Positions 1-5,808 of a stretch of 8,249 bases of DNA are shown here, piece by piece. Every line of letters begins with the position of its first letter. The first letter of the stretch is position 1. The notes under the pieces were generated by a model. It worked only from the letters and a program-made list of their open reading frames with translations. It was not told where the DNA came from and made no database searches. The position numbers and the translations under genes were made by a program. This DNA is from JBHJGM01 sp964405825 (GTDB lineage Bacteria > Verrucomicrobiota > Verrucomicrobiia > Opitutales > JBHJGM01), in assembly GCA_964405825.1 (NCBI GenBank), contig CAYOPI010000100.1, positions 1-8,249 on the forward strand, given 5' to 3'.

Positions 1-2
1 AC

Positions 3-878
3 CGCGCCCGGATCGCGCCGACGCCGACCGTCTTCCTCCACGTGGGGCATGCGCGGAGTTTTCATCGCGCCTGGACGCGCGCCCGGGCGCGCGAGGGGAC
101 GCTCGTCCTGCGGCTGGAGGACCTGGACCCGCAGCGCTGCAGGACCGCCTACGCGGAGGCCGCCCTGGAGGATTTGCGCTGGCTGGGTCTGGACTGGGAC
201 GAAGGGCCCGAGCCCGTGGGCGGGCCGCTGGCACCTTACCAGCAGAGCCGGCGGCGGGCGTTCTTTGAAGCAGCGTGGCGGCAGTTGCGCGAGGCGGGCC
301 GGATCTACCCGTGCTGGCGCTCGCGCAAGGATCTGCGCGAAGCCCCCCTGGCCCCGCACGATGACGACGAACCCGTCGAGCCCATCTACCCCATTGCCTG
401 GCGGCCCGAGCCCGGACTCGAAAAGGCCTATGGCGCTCCCGGCCAGGCGCTGGAGGAGGATCCGCACCCGCCCAACTGGCGTTTTCGCGTGCCGGAGGGC
501 AGAACGATCCGCTTTACCGATGGCCGCGTCGGCGCGCAGGGCTTCACGGGAGGTCGGGACTTTGGGGACTTCGTTGTCTGGAATCGTGACGACATCCCGG
601 CCTACGAGCTGGCGGTTGTGGTCGACGACGCGGCCATGGGCATCACCGAGGTGGTCCGCGGGGAGGACCTGCTCAAGTCGACCGCCCGGCAGCTGCTTTT
701 GTATGAAACACTGGGACTGCGTCCGCCTGACTGGTACCATTGCCCGCTGGTGCGCGACGCCGAAGGTAACCGGCTGGCCAAACGCCACGCGGCCTTGAGT
801 CTGCGTGAGCTGCGCGCCCAAGGCGTTGAGCCGGAGGGCCTTCTTGAGTCTGACGAAGACCCGGCGGCAGGGGCCTGA
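3..878 (+). CDS. gluQ: Glutamyl-Q tRNA(Asp) synthetase (GluQ-RS), 5' end outside window
   Basis: This is a class I aminoacyl-tRNA synthetase paralogue lacking the tRNA-anticodon domain. The family activates glutamate without tRNA and attaches it to queuosine at position 34 of tRNA(Asp). The frame is already open at base 3. The first visible residues read RARIAPTPTVFLHVGHA, which contains the HIGH-type ATP-binding signature as HVGH, so the true start must lie a few codons before the window; a GTG at 42 falls inside that motif and is not the start. Further family signs are LVLRLEDLDPQR, the APYQQS segment, VVRGEDLL and a KMSKS-equivalent NRLAKRHAALSL near the C terminus. The zinc-binding cysteines of typical members (CxC and a later YPGTC-like cysteine) are mostly replaced: only one cysteine remains in YPCWRSRKDL, and YPIAWRP stands where the last would be. 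The identification is firm. The loss of zinc ligands is seen directly; its effect is unknown. Confidence 0.93.
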   Translation, partial: RARIAPTPTVFLHVGHARSFHRAWTRARAREGTLVLRLEDLDPQRCRTAYAEAALEDLRWLGLDWDEGPEPVGGPLAPYQQSRRRAFFEAAWRQLREAGRIYPCWRSRKDLREAPLAPHDDDEPVEPIYPIAWRPEPGLEKAYGAPGQALEEDPHPPNWRFRVPEGRTIRFTDGRVGAQGFTGGRDFGDFVVWNRDDIPAYELAVVVDDAAMGITEVVRGEDLLKSTARQLLLYETLGLRPPDWYHCPLVRDAEGNRLAKRHAALSLRELRAQGVEPEGLLESDEDPAAGA

Positions 879-931
879 GACGGAGACTGCGTCGCGGCTT
901 TGGTGCAACTTGCAAGGATCTGGAGAATCCC

Positions 932-960
932 TTGATCGCGGTTCGGGCAGGCGGCATAGT
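932..960 (+). promoter_or_regulatory. Possible sigma70-type promoter of the Dps-like gene
   Basis: TTGATC (932-937) and CATAGT (955-960) are separated by exactly 17 bases, and each matches the bacterial consensus hexamers at four of six positions. Transcription would start near 967, almost on the ATG at 970, which implies a leaderless or nearly leaderless mRNA. No Shine-Dalgarno sequence sits in front of that ATG, which agrees with this. The call rests on pattern alone and could be chance. Confidence 0.35.
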
Positions 961-969
961 GGTCACGTA

Positions 970-1431
970 ATGACTACAGCACCTGCAAACGATACTGAGA
1001 AAAAAATCCGAGACGGCCTGCGCCAGGTGATTGCCGACACCTATGCGCTGATGGGCCAGACCCACCACTGCCACTGGAACGTGGAGGGGCCCGGGTTCTT
1101 TGCGCTGCATGCCGCCTTTGAGGAGCAGTACACCGAACTCTTCACTGCGGTCGACGACATTGCAGAGCGTCTGCGTGCCCTTGGCGGCTATGCACCGGGC
1201 GGCCTGAACCGGCTTTCACAGATGGCCGGCTTTGACGAAATCGGCGAGGAGGTCACGGCCAGCGACATGGTCGCCAGTCTGCTTCAGCAGCACGGCCAGG
1301 CGGTGGCCCACATCAAGGAAACGCGCGATGTCGCCGCCGAGGCCGGCGATACCGAGACCGAGGACATGATGGTAGCGCGTATACAGGTCCACGAAAAAAC
1401 GATGTGGATGCTGCGCAGCTACCTGAAGTAG
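970..1431 (+). CDS. Dps-like DNA-protection ferritin
   Basis: This is a 153-residue protein of the Dps/ferritin-like family: four-helix subunits that form dodecamers, oxidise ferrous iron with peroxide and store it, and often bind DNA under stress. The segment HHCHWNVEGPGFFALH, followed by FEEQY and VDDIAERL, is the family signature. The full intersubunit ferroxidase set is present with spacing equal to that of E. coli Dps: H35, H47, E51, D62 and E66. The start at 970 gives a normal Dps length. An in-frame extension back to 805 would overlap the upstream synthetase gene and adds unrelated arginine-rich sequence, so it was not used. The short N terminus lacks a strongly lysine-rich tail, so DNA binding is uncertain. 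The gene lies 91 bp after the synthetase gene, probably with its own promoter, and converges on the M48 gene with 31 bp between stop codons. Whether it is Dps proper or the closely related DpsA/starvation ferritin cannot be decided here. Confidence 0.93.
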   Translation: MTTAPANDTEKKIRDGLRQVIADTYALMGQTHHCHWNVEGPGFFALHAAFEEQYTELFTAVDDIAERLRALGGYAPGGLNRLSQMAGFDEIGEEVTASDMVASLLQQHGQAVAHIKETRDVAAEAGDTETEDMMVARIQVHEKTMWMLRSYLK

Positions 1432-1439
1432 TCCGCGCG

Positions 1440-1460
1440 CTCGAACCGCACCTCGAACCG
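1440..1460. repeat. Short direct repeat CTCGAACCG x2
   Basis: CTCGAACCG occurs at 1440-1448 and again at 1452-1460, in the 31-bp gap between the convergent stop codons. The period is 12 bp. No function is evident. It lies immediately before the stem-loop at 1465-1498. Confidence 0.5.
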
Positions 1461-1462
1461 TT

Positions 1463-3475
1463 TTACGAAGCCGCCGGTTGAGAGACCGGCGGCTTCGTTG
1501 CGCTCAGGTGCAGCGGGGGAATGGGGCAGTCCAGCGAGACGGCGAAGGCACGCAGCAGCTCGCTCTCCTCGACGCTCACCTCGCCGTCAGCGGTGACCAG
1601 GTGAGCGGCAAACTGAATGGCGTTGCGGCGGACCGGAAACGCAGCCGTGGCCAGCCGATCAAGGGCGACGTTGAGCTGATCGGGGTCGAGCAGGTCCTCG
1701 GGCACGAAGGTGAGGTGTTTGCGCAAATAGGGAATGGTCGTGGCGAGCCGATCGTTGAAGGCCTTGGCGGCGGCTTCGGGGGAGTCCGTGCCGGTGTGGG
1801 CAATCCACGACAGGGCCTGGGACAGCTCGCCGGCGACCTTCGCCGGGCCGACCGGACGTCCGCGCGCCCCCCGGCGGCCTTTTGGCGTCCCGCCGCCGAT
1901 ACGCGGCTCAAGCGCATGCTTGAGGATCCGCAGCAGGGCGAACTCAAAGACGGTCACGGTCTGGTCCGAACGGATGAGGGTTTCGGCGCGGTCGTAAAAG
2001 GCGACGTACTGCTCGGGCGACATCTGCGCCAGCGCCGGGATGCACACCGTCAACAAGGGCAGGCGCGTGCCCGGCCCGATCCATTGCACCACCGGCAACA
2101 GACGCTTCACCGCGTCCGCGAGCGTGGCATCGACGCTTTGTTCCAGCCAGATGCGCTGGCGCTGCTGCAAGTCGTGGTGAGGGTCCAGCAGCAGGCAGAA
2201 GACCACCGCGCGGGCGTTGACCGTCTCGTGAACCGCAAGGGCCAGCTCGGGCGGGATGGATTCGCGCACGTCGTGGGCGCGCTCGATCAGCTCGGGGTCA
2301 ACCGAGCCGATGGCGCTCATCACGTTGGCCGCCGAGAGGGCGAAGTGCTGGACCGGGGACTGAGTCTCGCGGCGGGCGCGGCGTTGCTCGACAGCCTCGC
2401 GGCGCTTCTGGACGGCCATACGGGAAGGCACATCGCGAAAGCTGCCGTCCCAGCCTGGCTGAAGGGCGCGAATGCGTACGTCCAGCGGCGGGTGCGTGGC
2501 GAAGAGCGAGGACAGGTTGTTGAGGCCCTTCAGGCCAGAGGCAAAAAAGAGGTGCGCGGTTTCCTCGGCGTGGGCGCTGGCCATGCGTGAGCCGCCCACG
2601 GTGCTTCCAATGCGCTTGAGGGCGTTGGCGATGCCGTCGGGGTTGCGCGTGAACTGGACCGCCGCGCTGTCGGCGAGGAACTCCCGCTGGCGCGAGACCG
2701 CGCTCTGGATCAGCCGCCCGAAAAAGACCCCGATGTAGCCGATGGCCATGATGGCAAAACCGGCTGCGATCAGCAGAAGCACCAGCGCGGCGCCCCCGCC
2801 TTCCTTGCCGCCGCGGCGACTGTTGCCGCGCATCCCGCTGTAAAACATCACCCGCAACAGGCTCCGGCCGATCACCGCGATCGCGAGGATGCCGAAAAGA
2901 ATCCCGATCAGGCGCACGTTCAGGCGCATATCGCCGTTGAGGATGTGGCTGAACTCGTGCGCCACGACGCCCTGCAACTCTTCGCGGGTCAGGTTGTCGA
3001 GCAGGCCCTGGGTGACGGCGACGGCGGCGTCGTTGGGCGAGTGGCCGGCGGCGAAGGCGTTCAGCCCCATCTCCCCCTTCAGGATATAGACCTCGGGAAC
3101 AGGCGTACCGCTGGCGATCGCCATCTCCTCAACGACGTTCATCAACTGGCGTTCCTTGGCGTTGCGGGTGTCGGGGTCGACTTTGGTGCCGCCGAGGGAC
3201 CGGACCACCGCGCCACCGCCCGAACGCAGCTCAACAACCTTCAGGAGCATCGCCCCGACGATGATCGTCAGGGTGACGAAGCCGGTCTGCCAGAAAAGCG
3301 CGGGATGCCAGTAGGCCGAATCTTCCGAGAGCAGCCTTTGCAGTGGCAGGTGGGGCGCCAACAGCAGCAGCACGCCATACAGCGCGCCAATGATGAAGAC
3401 CACCGCCACAATGAAGTAGACGATGAGCCAGCGGGTGCGCCGCCGCGCCTCATCCTGGCGTTCAAAGAAGTCCAT
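1463..3475 (-). CDS. Membrane-bound M48 (HtpX-like) zinc metalloprotease with long C-terminal extension
   Basis: This is a 670-residue integral membrane protease of family M48, whose HtpX-like members degrade damaged or misassembled membrane proteins. Two N-terminal membrane segments lie at about residues 17-40 and 63-82. The catalytic zinc site HEFSH is at 173-177, and the third zinc ligand is probably E265 in REFLAD. Two further membrane segments fall near 187-207 and 229-253, and THPPLDVRI (327-335) closes the protease domain. Residues of about 350-655 form a helical extension; its end, AAHLVTADGEVSVEESELL (623-641), resembles TerB-like domains. HtpX itself has about 290 residues, so this is the long form usually encoded beside lemA. 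MDFFERQDEARRRT is a typical N terminus for that form and supports the start, although no ribosome-binding site is seen. Its normal neighbour lemA is 1.7 kb upstream, beyond an inserted restriction cassette. The last 13 residues are encoded by a stem-loop. Confidence 0.92.
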   Translation of the reverse strand: MDFFERQDEARRRTRWLIVYFIVAVVFIIGALYGVLLLLAPHLPLQRLLSEDSAYWHPALFWQTGFVTLTIIVGAMLLKVVELRSGGGAVVRSLGGTKVDPDTRNAKERQLMNVVEEMAIASGTPVPEVYILKGEMGLNAFAAGHSPNDAAVAVTQGLLDNLTREELQGVVAHEFSHILNGDMRLNVRLIGILFGILAIAVIGRSLLRVMFYSGMRGNSRRGGKEGGGAALVLLLIAAGFAIMAIGYIGVFFGRLIQSAVSRQREFLADSAAVQFTRNPDGIANALKRIGSTVGGSRMASAHAEETAHLFFASGLKGLNNLSSLFATHPPLDVRIRALQPGWDGSFRDVPSRMAVQKRREAVEQRRARRETQSPVQHFALSAANVMSAIGSVDPELIERAHDVRESIPPELALAVHETVNARAVVFCLLLDPHHDLQQRQRIWLEQSVDATLADAVKRLLPVVQWIGPGTRLPLLTVCIPALAQMSPEQYVAFYDRAETLIRSDQTVTVFEFALLRILKHALEPRIGGGTPKGRRGARGRPVGPAKVAGELSQALSWIAHTGTDSPEAAAKAFNDRLATTIPYLRKHLTFVPEDLLDPDQLNVALDRLATAAFPVRRNAIQFAAHLVTADGEVSVEESELLRAFAVSLDCPIPPLHLSATKPPVSQPAAS
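1465..1498. terminator. Perfect 14-bp stem-loop between convergent genes
   Basis: ACGAAGCCGCCGGT (1465-1478) pairs without mismatch with ACCGGCGGCTTCGT (1485-1498) around a 6-base loop. It starts 33 bases after the stop of the Dps-like gene and covers the last dozen codons of the M48 gene, including one base of its TAA. The strength of the stem and its place between two converging genes suggest a two-way transcription barrier or mRNA 3'-end stabiliser. No U-run follows it on either strand, so it is not a textbook intrinsic terminator. The stem itself is certain; its role is inferred. Confidence 0.55.
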
Positions 3476-3479
3476 CGCC

Positions 3480-3489
3480 GGCGTGAATC
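3480..3489 (+). repeat. Left copy of imperfect 10-bp direct repeat at cassette edge
   Basis: GGCGTGAATC here matches GGCATGATTC at 5159-5168 at eight of ten positions. The two copies sit at the two edges of the low-GC cassette and in the same orientation, so they could be a decayed target-site duplication. A match of this length and quality can arise by chance. Confidence 0.25.
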
Positions 3490-4315
3490 AAACCAAGAAA
3501 GATGCTCCTCGATTGTTCAGGTGTGCGCTGTTCAAATCACATATCACCGTATCCTTCGTTGGCGCATCTCCTTCTCTCAGACTTGTCAGTACGTCTTCCC
3601 ATTGCGCATGTATGACTTCCGGAGACCCCATTGAAAAAGACACGTTCTCTTTAACGAAGGGATAGACCAGCCAAGTCAATTCGCTGTCTTCGATACTCCT
3701 CGCCCGCGGGAACGGAGGCAGCGAATCGAAGAACAGGCGGTCGACTGCCACAAGAAAACCTTTGCCCCATCGACGAAAAATTGGGAGTTTGAGTGACAAT
3801 TGTGGTACTAGTCGCTTCTGTGCAGAGGAACGATAGTCCATTCGACGATTTGCTGATTCAGGCGGATCTACTCCGTTGATGATCAAGTTTTCGAAATCCT
3901 TGCGGGTACTAAGCCCTGAGACATATACCGATTGCACTTCTAACGCTGCAAAATCACGGACTTCCTCGTCTACGAGCTTACCCAGAAGGAAGTCTATTTT
4001 TCCAATCTTCGACTTTTTGCCACCTTTCGATACGGTCAGCAATCGATACTCGGGAAGAACAACACACGGTACCTTAGGTCCAAACGCCAGATTTGCTGCG
4101 TCTCGAAAGAGCCTGTTATTCTCCAAGAAGCGGCTCGGACAAACAGTTGCCAAACGTCTTCCGTCAGTATACGAGCAAACCCCAAGAGGCCTGGAAAGGC
4201 TAACTTTGTTGCAAGGCGCCTTCTTAAACGGACAGAACGCTGCTGGCGGTAGCTCATTCTTTCTGACCTGATCTACCGGAACGCCGAAAACCTCACCGAA
4301 TTTCAGTACAGCCAT
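3488..4315 (-). CDS. NotI-family type II restriction endonuclease
   Basis: This 275-residue protein looks like a member of the NotI restriction endonuclease family, which cuts DNA with a PD-(D/E)XK fold and carries an iron bound by four cysteines. The metal site is visible as C28, C35, C47 and C59 in CPFKKAPC, GVCS and TVCPSRF. The likely catalytic residues are D108 in KIDFLL and E126/Q128 in LEVQSVYVSG, with E89 a possible extra acidic residue; the ExQ form in place of ExK is also the NotI form. RMDYRSSAQKRLVPQLSLKL and WGKGFLVAVDRLFF are further family segments. NotI has about 380 residues, so this is a compact member. FGEVFGVPVD lies right at the N terminus, supporting the ATG at 4315. The start is 10 bp from that of a divergent adenine methyltransferase, the presumed protective partner. 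The gene reads toward the M48 gene and ends 12 bp before it in the same frame. The cleavage sequence cannot be read from the protein. Confidence 0.85.
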   Translation of the reverse strand: MAVLKFGEVFGVPVDQVRKNELPPAAFCPFKKAPCNKVSLSRPLGVCSYTDGRRLATVCPSRFLENNRLFRDAANLAFGPKVPCVVLPEYRLLTVSKGGKKSKIGKIDFLLGKLVDEEVRDFAALEVQSVYVSGLSTRKDFENLIINGVDPPESANRRMDYRSSAQKRLVPQLSLKLPIFRRWGKGFLVAVDRLFFDSLPPFPRARSIEDSELTWLVYPFVKENVSFSMGSPEVIHAQWEDVLTSLREGDAPTKDTVICDLNSAHLNNRGASFLV

Positions 4316-4325
4316 TTTGCTTCAG

Positions 4326-5165
4326 ATGACGGTAATCAGCGAAGTCGTCAACGTATCCAAGGTACCCCAGCGCAGTCCTTTTCGATACCCTGGAGGCAAA
4401 ACATGGTTTGTACCACAGTTTCGTGAGTGGATTAGCAGTCTGAGAGTTAGTCCAGTTCGACTCATCGAACCGTTTGCCGGGGGAGCTGTGATCAGCTTGA
4501 CTTCCGTAGCTGAGCGGCTCTCCCAAGAAGTAGCGTTTTCGGAAATTGATCCAAACGTGGCGTCGGTTTGGACCGAGATTCTTGAGACGAGCGGAGAAGA
4601 CCTATGTGACAAGATATTAGGTTTCGACATGAATTTTGAGAATGCTCGCAAGGTCTTGGCCCAACAGCCTCAAAGCAATCTAGATCAGGCGTTTCAGACT
4701 ATCGTTCGCAATCGCGTCAACCGCGGAGGTATCTTGTCCAAGGGCGCCTCTTTCGTCCGGAGTGGCGAAAACGGAAGAGGCCTTAAGTCACGATGGTATC
4801 CCGAAACGCTCGTACGGCGTATCAGAAACGTTGCGGAATGGCGAGACGAGATAGAGTTCGTGCAGGCAGACTGGAAGCTTTTAGTAGATGCGTATGGTTG
4901 TGATCCGCAGAGCGCCTTCTTTATAGATCCACCTTACACAGCTGGCGGCAAGAACGCGGGGCGTCGACTATACAATCGGTCTTCGCTTGATCACGTGAGC
5001 GTGTTCGAATCACTCAGTAAAGTGTCGGGCCCCGTTCTTATGACCTATTCAGACTCACCAGAAGTACGAGAGTTGGCCACCAGTTATGATTTCCGAATCT
5101 ATCAGGTTCCCATGAAAAGCACTCACCATGCGAAGCTTTACGAACTTGCACTCGTAAAGGCATGA
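4326..5165 (+). CDS. D12-class N6-adenine DNA methyltransferase, presumed partner of the NotI-like enzyme
   Basis: This is a 279-residue methyltransferase of the MT-D12 (Dam-like, alpha class) family, which transfers methyl from S-adenosylmethionine to N6 of adenine. Motif X is FRYPGGK at 19-25, the AdoMet-binding motif I is EPFAGGA at 48-54, and the catalytic motif IV is DPPY at 201-204. The region between motifs I and IV (about 105-180, with NRVNRGGILSKG) is the likely target-recognition part. The ATG at 4326 gives a normal distance to motif X; an in-frame TTG at 4317 would add only three residues. No Shine-Dalgarno sequence is visible. The gene diverges from the endonuclease gene and runs into the lemA 3' end with a 4-bp gap, so lemA readthrough would be antisense to it. 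Its likely role is to protect host DNA from the neighbouring endonuclease. A free-standing regulatory methylase is less likely given the cassette layout. Confidence 0.92.
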   Translation: MTVISEVVNVSKVPQRSPFRYPGGKTWFVPQFREWISSLRVSPVRLIEPFAGGAVISLTSVAERLSQEVAFSEIDPNVASVWTEILETSGEDLCDKILGFDMNFENARKVLAQQPQSNLDQAFQTIVRNRVNRGGILSKGASFVRSGENGRGLKSRWYPETLVRRIRNVAEWRDEIEFVQADWKLLVDAYGCDPQSAFFIDPPYTAGGKNAGRRLYNRSSLDHVSVFESLSKVSGPVLMTYSDSPEVRELATSYDFRIYQVPMKSTHHAKLYELALVKA

Positions 5166-5168
5166 TTC
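5159..5168 (+). repeat. Right copy of imperfect 10-bp direct repeat at cassette edge
   Basis: GGCATGATTC overlaps the methyltransferase stop codon and ends one base before the lemA stop triplet. Its partner GGCGTGAATC is at 3480-3489, just upstream of the M48 start. The match is eight of ten bases and does not extend on either side, so it is only weak evidence for the insertion site. Confidence 0.25.
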
Positions 5169-5169
5169 C

Positions 5170-5766
5170 CTAGAACTTCACCTGGGGGGCTTCGCGCTGG
5201 GAGGCTTCCTCGATTTCCCACAGCTGGGCTTCGCCAAAGTTGAACATGCCGGCGAAGACCACCGAGGGGAAGGTCTCGCGCTTGGTGTTGTAGGTCATCA
5301 CAGCGTCGTTGTAGGCCTGCCGGCTGAAGGCGACCTTGTTTTCGGTCGAGGTCAACTCTTCGGAAAGCTGGAGCATGTTCTGGTTGGCCTTGAGGTCGGG
5401 GTAGGCCTCCATCAGTCCGAAGAAGCGGCCCATGGTGCCGGTCAGGGCGGCCTCGGCGCCGATGATGCCCTGCATGGCGACCGCGTCACCGGGGGCGGCG
5501 GCAGCCTTCTGGCTGGCGCTCACGGCCTGGTTGCGTGCGGCGATGACGGCCTCCAGCGTTTCGCGCTCGTGGGCCATGTAGCCCTTGGCGGTCTCGACGA
5601 GGTTGGGGATGAGGTCGTAGCGCCGCTTCAGTTGCACATCGATCTGCGCAAAGGCATTTTTGAAGCGGTTACGCAGGCGAACCAGCCCATTGTAGATGCC
5701 GATCACCCAGAAGACGACGACCAGCAGCAGGACAATGAGGACAATCGGGATGACCCATGATGGCAT
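5170..5766 (-). CDS. lemA: LemA family membrane protein
   Basis: This 198-residue protein has one N-terminal membrane segment (about residues 3-25, from WVIPIVLIV onward) followed by a long helical domain. The family signature FAQIDVQLKRRYDLIPNLVE is complete, as are YPDLKANQNMLQLSEELTSTENKVAFSR and the C-terminal APQVKF. LemA proteins are membrane-anchored helical bundles with an N-out topology; their biochemical role is not settled, but their genes are often next to M48 or HtpX proteases, suggesting shared work in membrane quality control. The start at 5766 puts the membrane segment at the very N terminus; an in-frame TTG at 5802 would add 12 unrelated residues. The gene follows the upstream methyltransferase gene by 42 bp on the same strand, without an evident ribosome-binding site. 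Its expected partner, the M48 gene, is displaced by the inserted cassette. Confidence 0.95.
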   Translation of the reverse strand: MPSWVIPIVLIVLLLVVVFWVIGIYNGLVRLRNRFKNAFAQIDVQLKRRYDLIPNLVETAKGYMAHERETLEAVIAARNQAVSASQKAAAAPGDAVAMQGIIGAEAALTGTMGRFFGLMEAYPDLKANQNMLQLSEELTSTENKVAFSRQAYNDAVMTYNTKRETFPSVVFAGMFNFGEAQLWEIEEASQREAPQVKF

Positions 5767-5808
5767 GGTCACGAGTGTGGGTAGCCCGCGGGCCGTTGGC
5801 AAGCCGCC

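Larger units (their letters stand above)
3488..5165. other. Inserted restriction-modification cassette (low GC) between lemA and the M48 gene
   Basis: The two cassette genes fill this block with almost no spare sequence. Sample lines inside contain about 48-50% G+C against about 68-72% in flanking genes, and the change coincides with the outer stop codons. The genes diverge from the centre (start codons at 4315 and 4326) and end 12 bp before the M48 start and 4 bp before the lemA stop. Removing the block would bring lemA and the M48 gene to within roughly 15-20 bp, the usual operon arrangement. No transposase, integrase or tRNA is visible. The likely reading is horizontal acquisition of a restriction-modification unit; the mechanism of insertion cannot be seen. 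Confidence 0.8.

Noticed and set aside
49..798. 249-codon + strand frame overlapping the GluQ-RS gene
   Set aside because: The product is arginine-, tryptophan- and cysteine-rich with no family features, while the overlapping frame carries clear synthetase motifs.
805..969. N-terminal extension of the Dps-like protein
   Set aside because: It overlaps the 3' end of the synthetase gene and encodes non-conserved sequence; the ATG at 970 gives normal Dps length and ferroxidase spacing.
1478..2590. 370-codon + strand open frame opposite the M48 gene
   Set aside because: It lies fully antisense to a well-supported M48 coding sequence, and its product is rich in R, Q, G and V without domains.
4346..4351. 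TTGACG on the - strand as -35 of the endonuclease promoter
   Set aside because: The matching -10 position reads CATCTG, a poor match, so I could not support a promoter.
3485..5168. 6-bp inverted repeat GAATCA/TGATTC at the cassette ends
   Set aside because: It is largely explained by both genes ending in TGA at mirrored edges, and is too short to suggest transposon ends.
5767..5802. TTG start for LemA adding 12 residues
   Set aside because: The added residues do not fit a LemA N terminus; the ATG at 5766 puts the membrane helix at the start.
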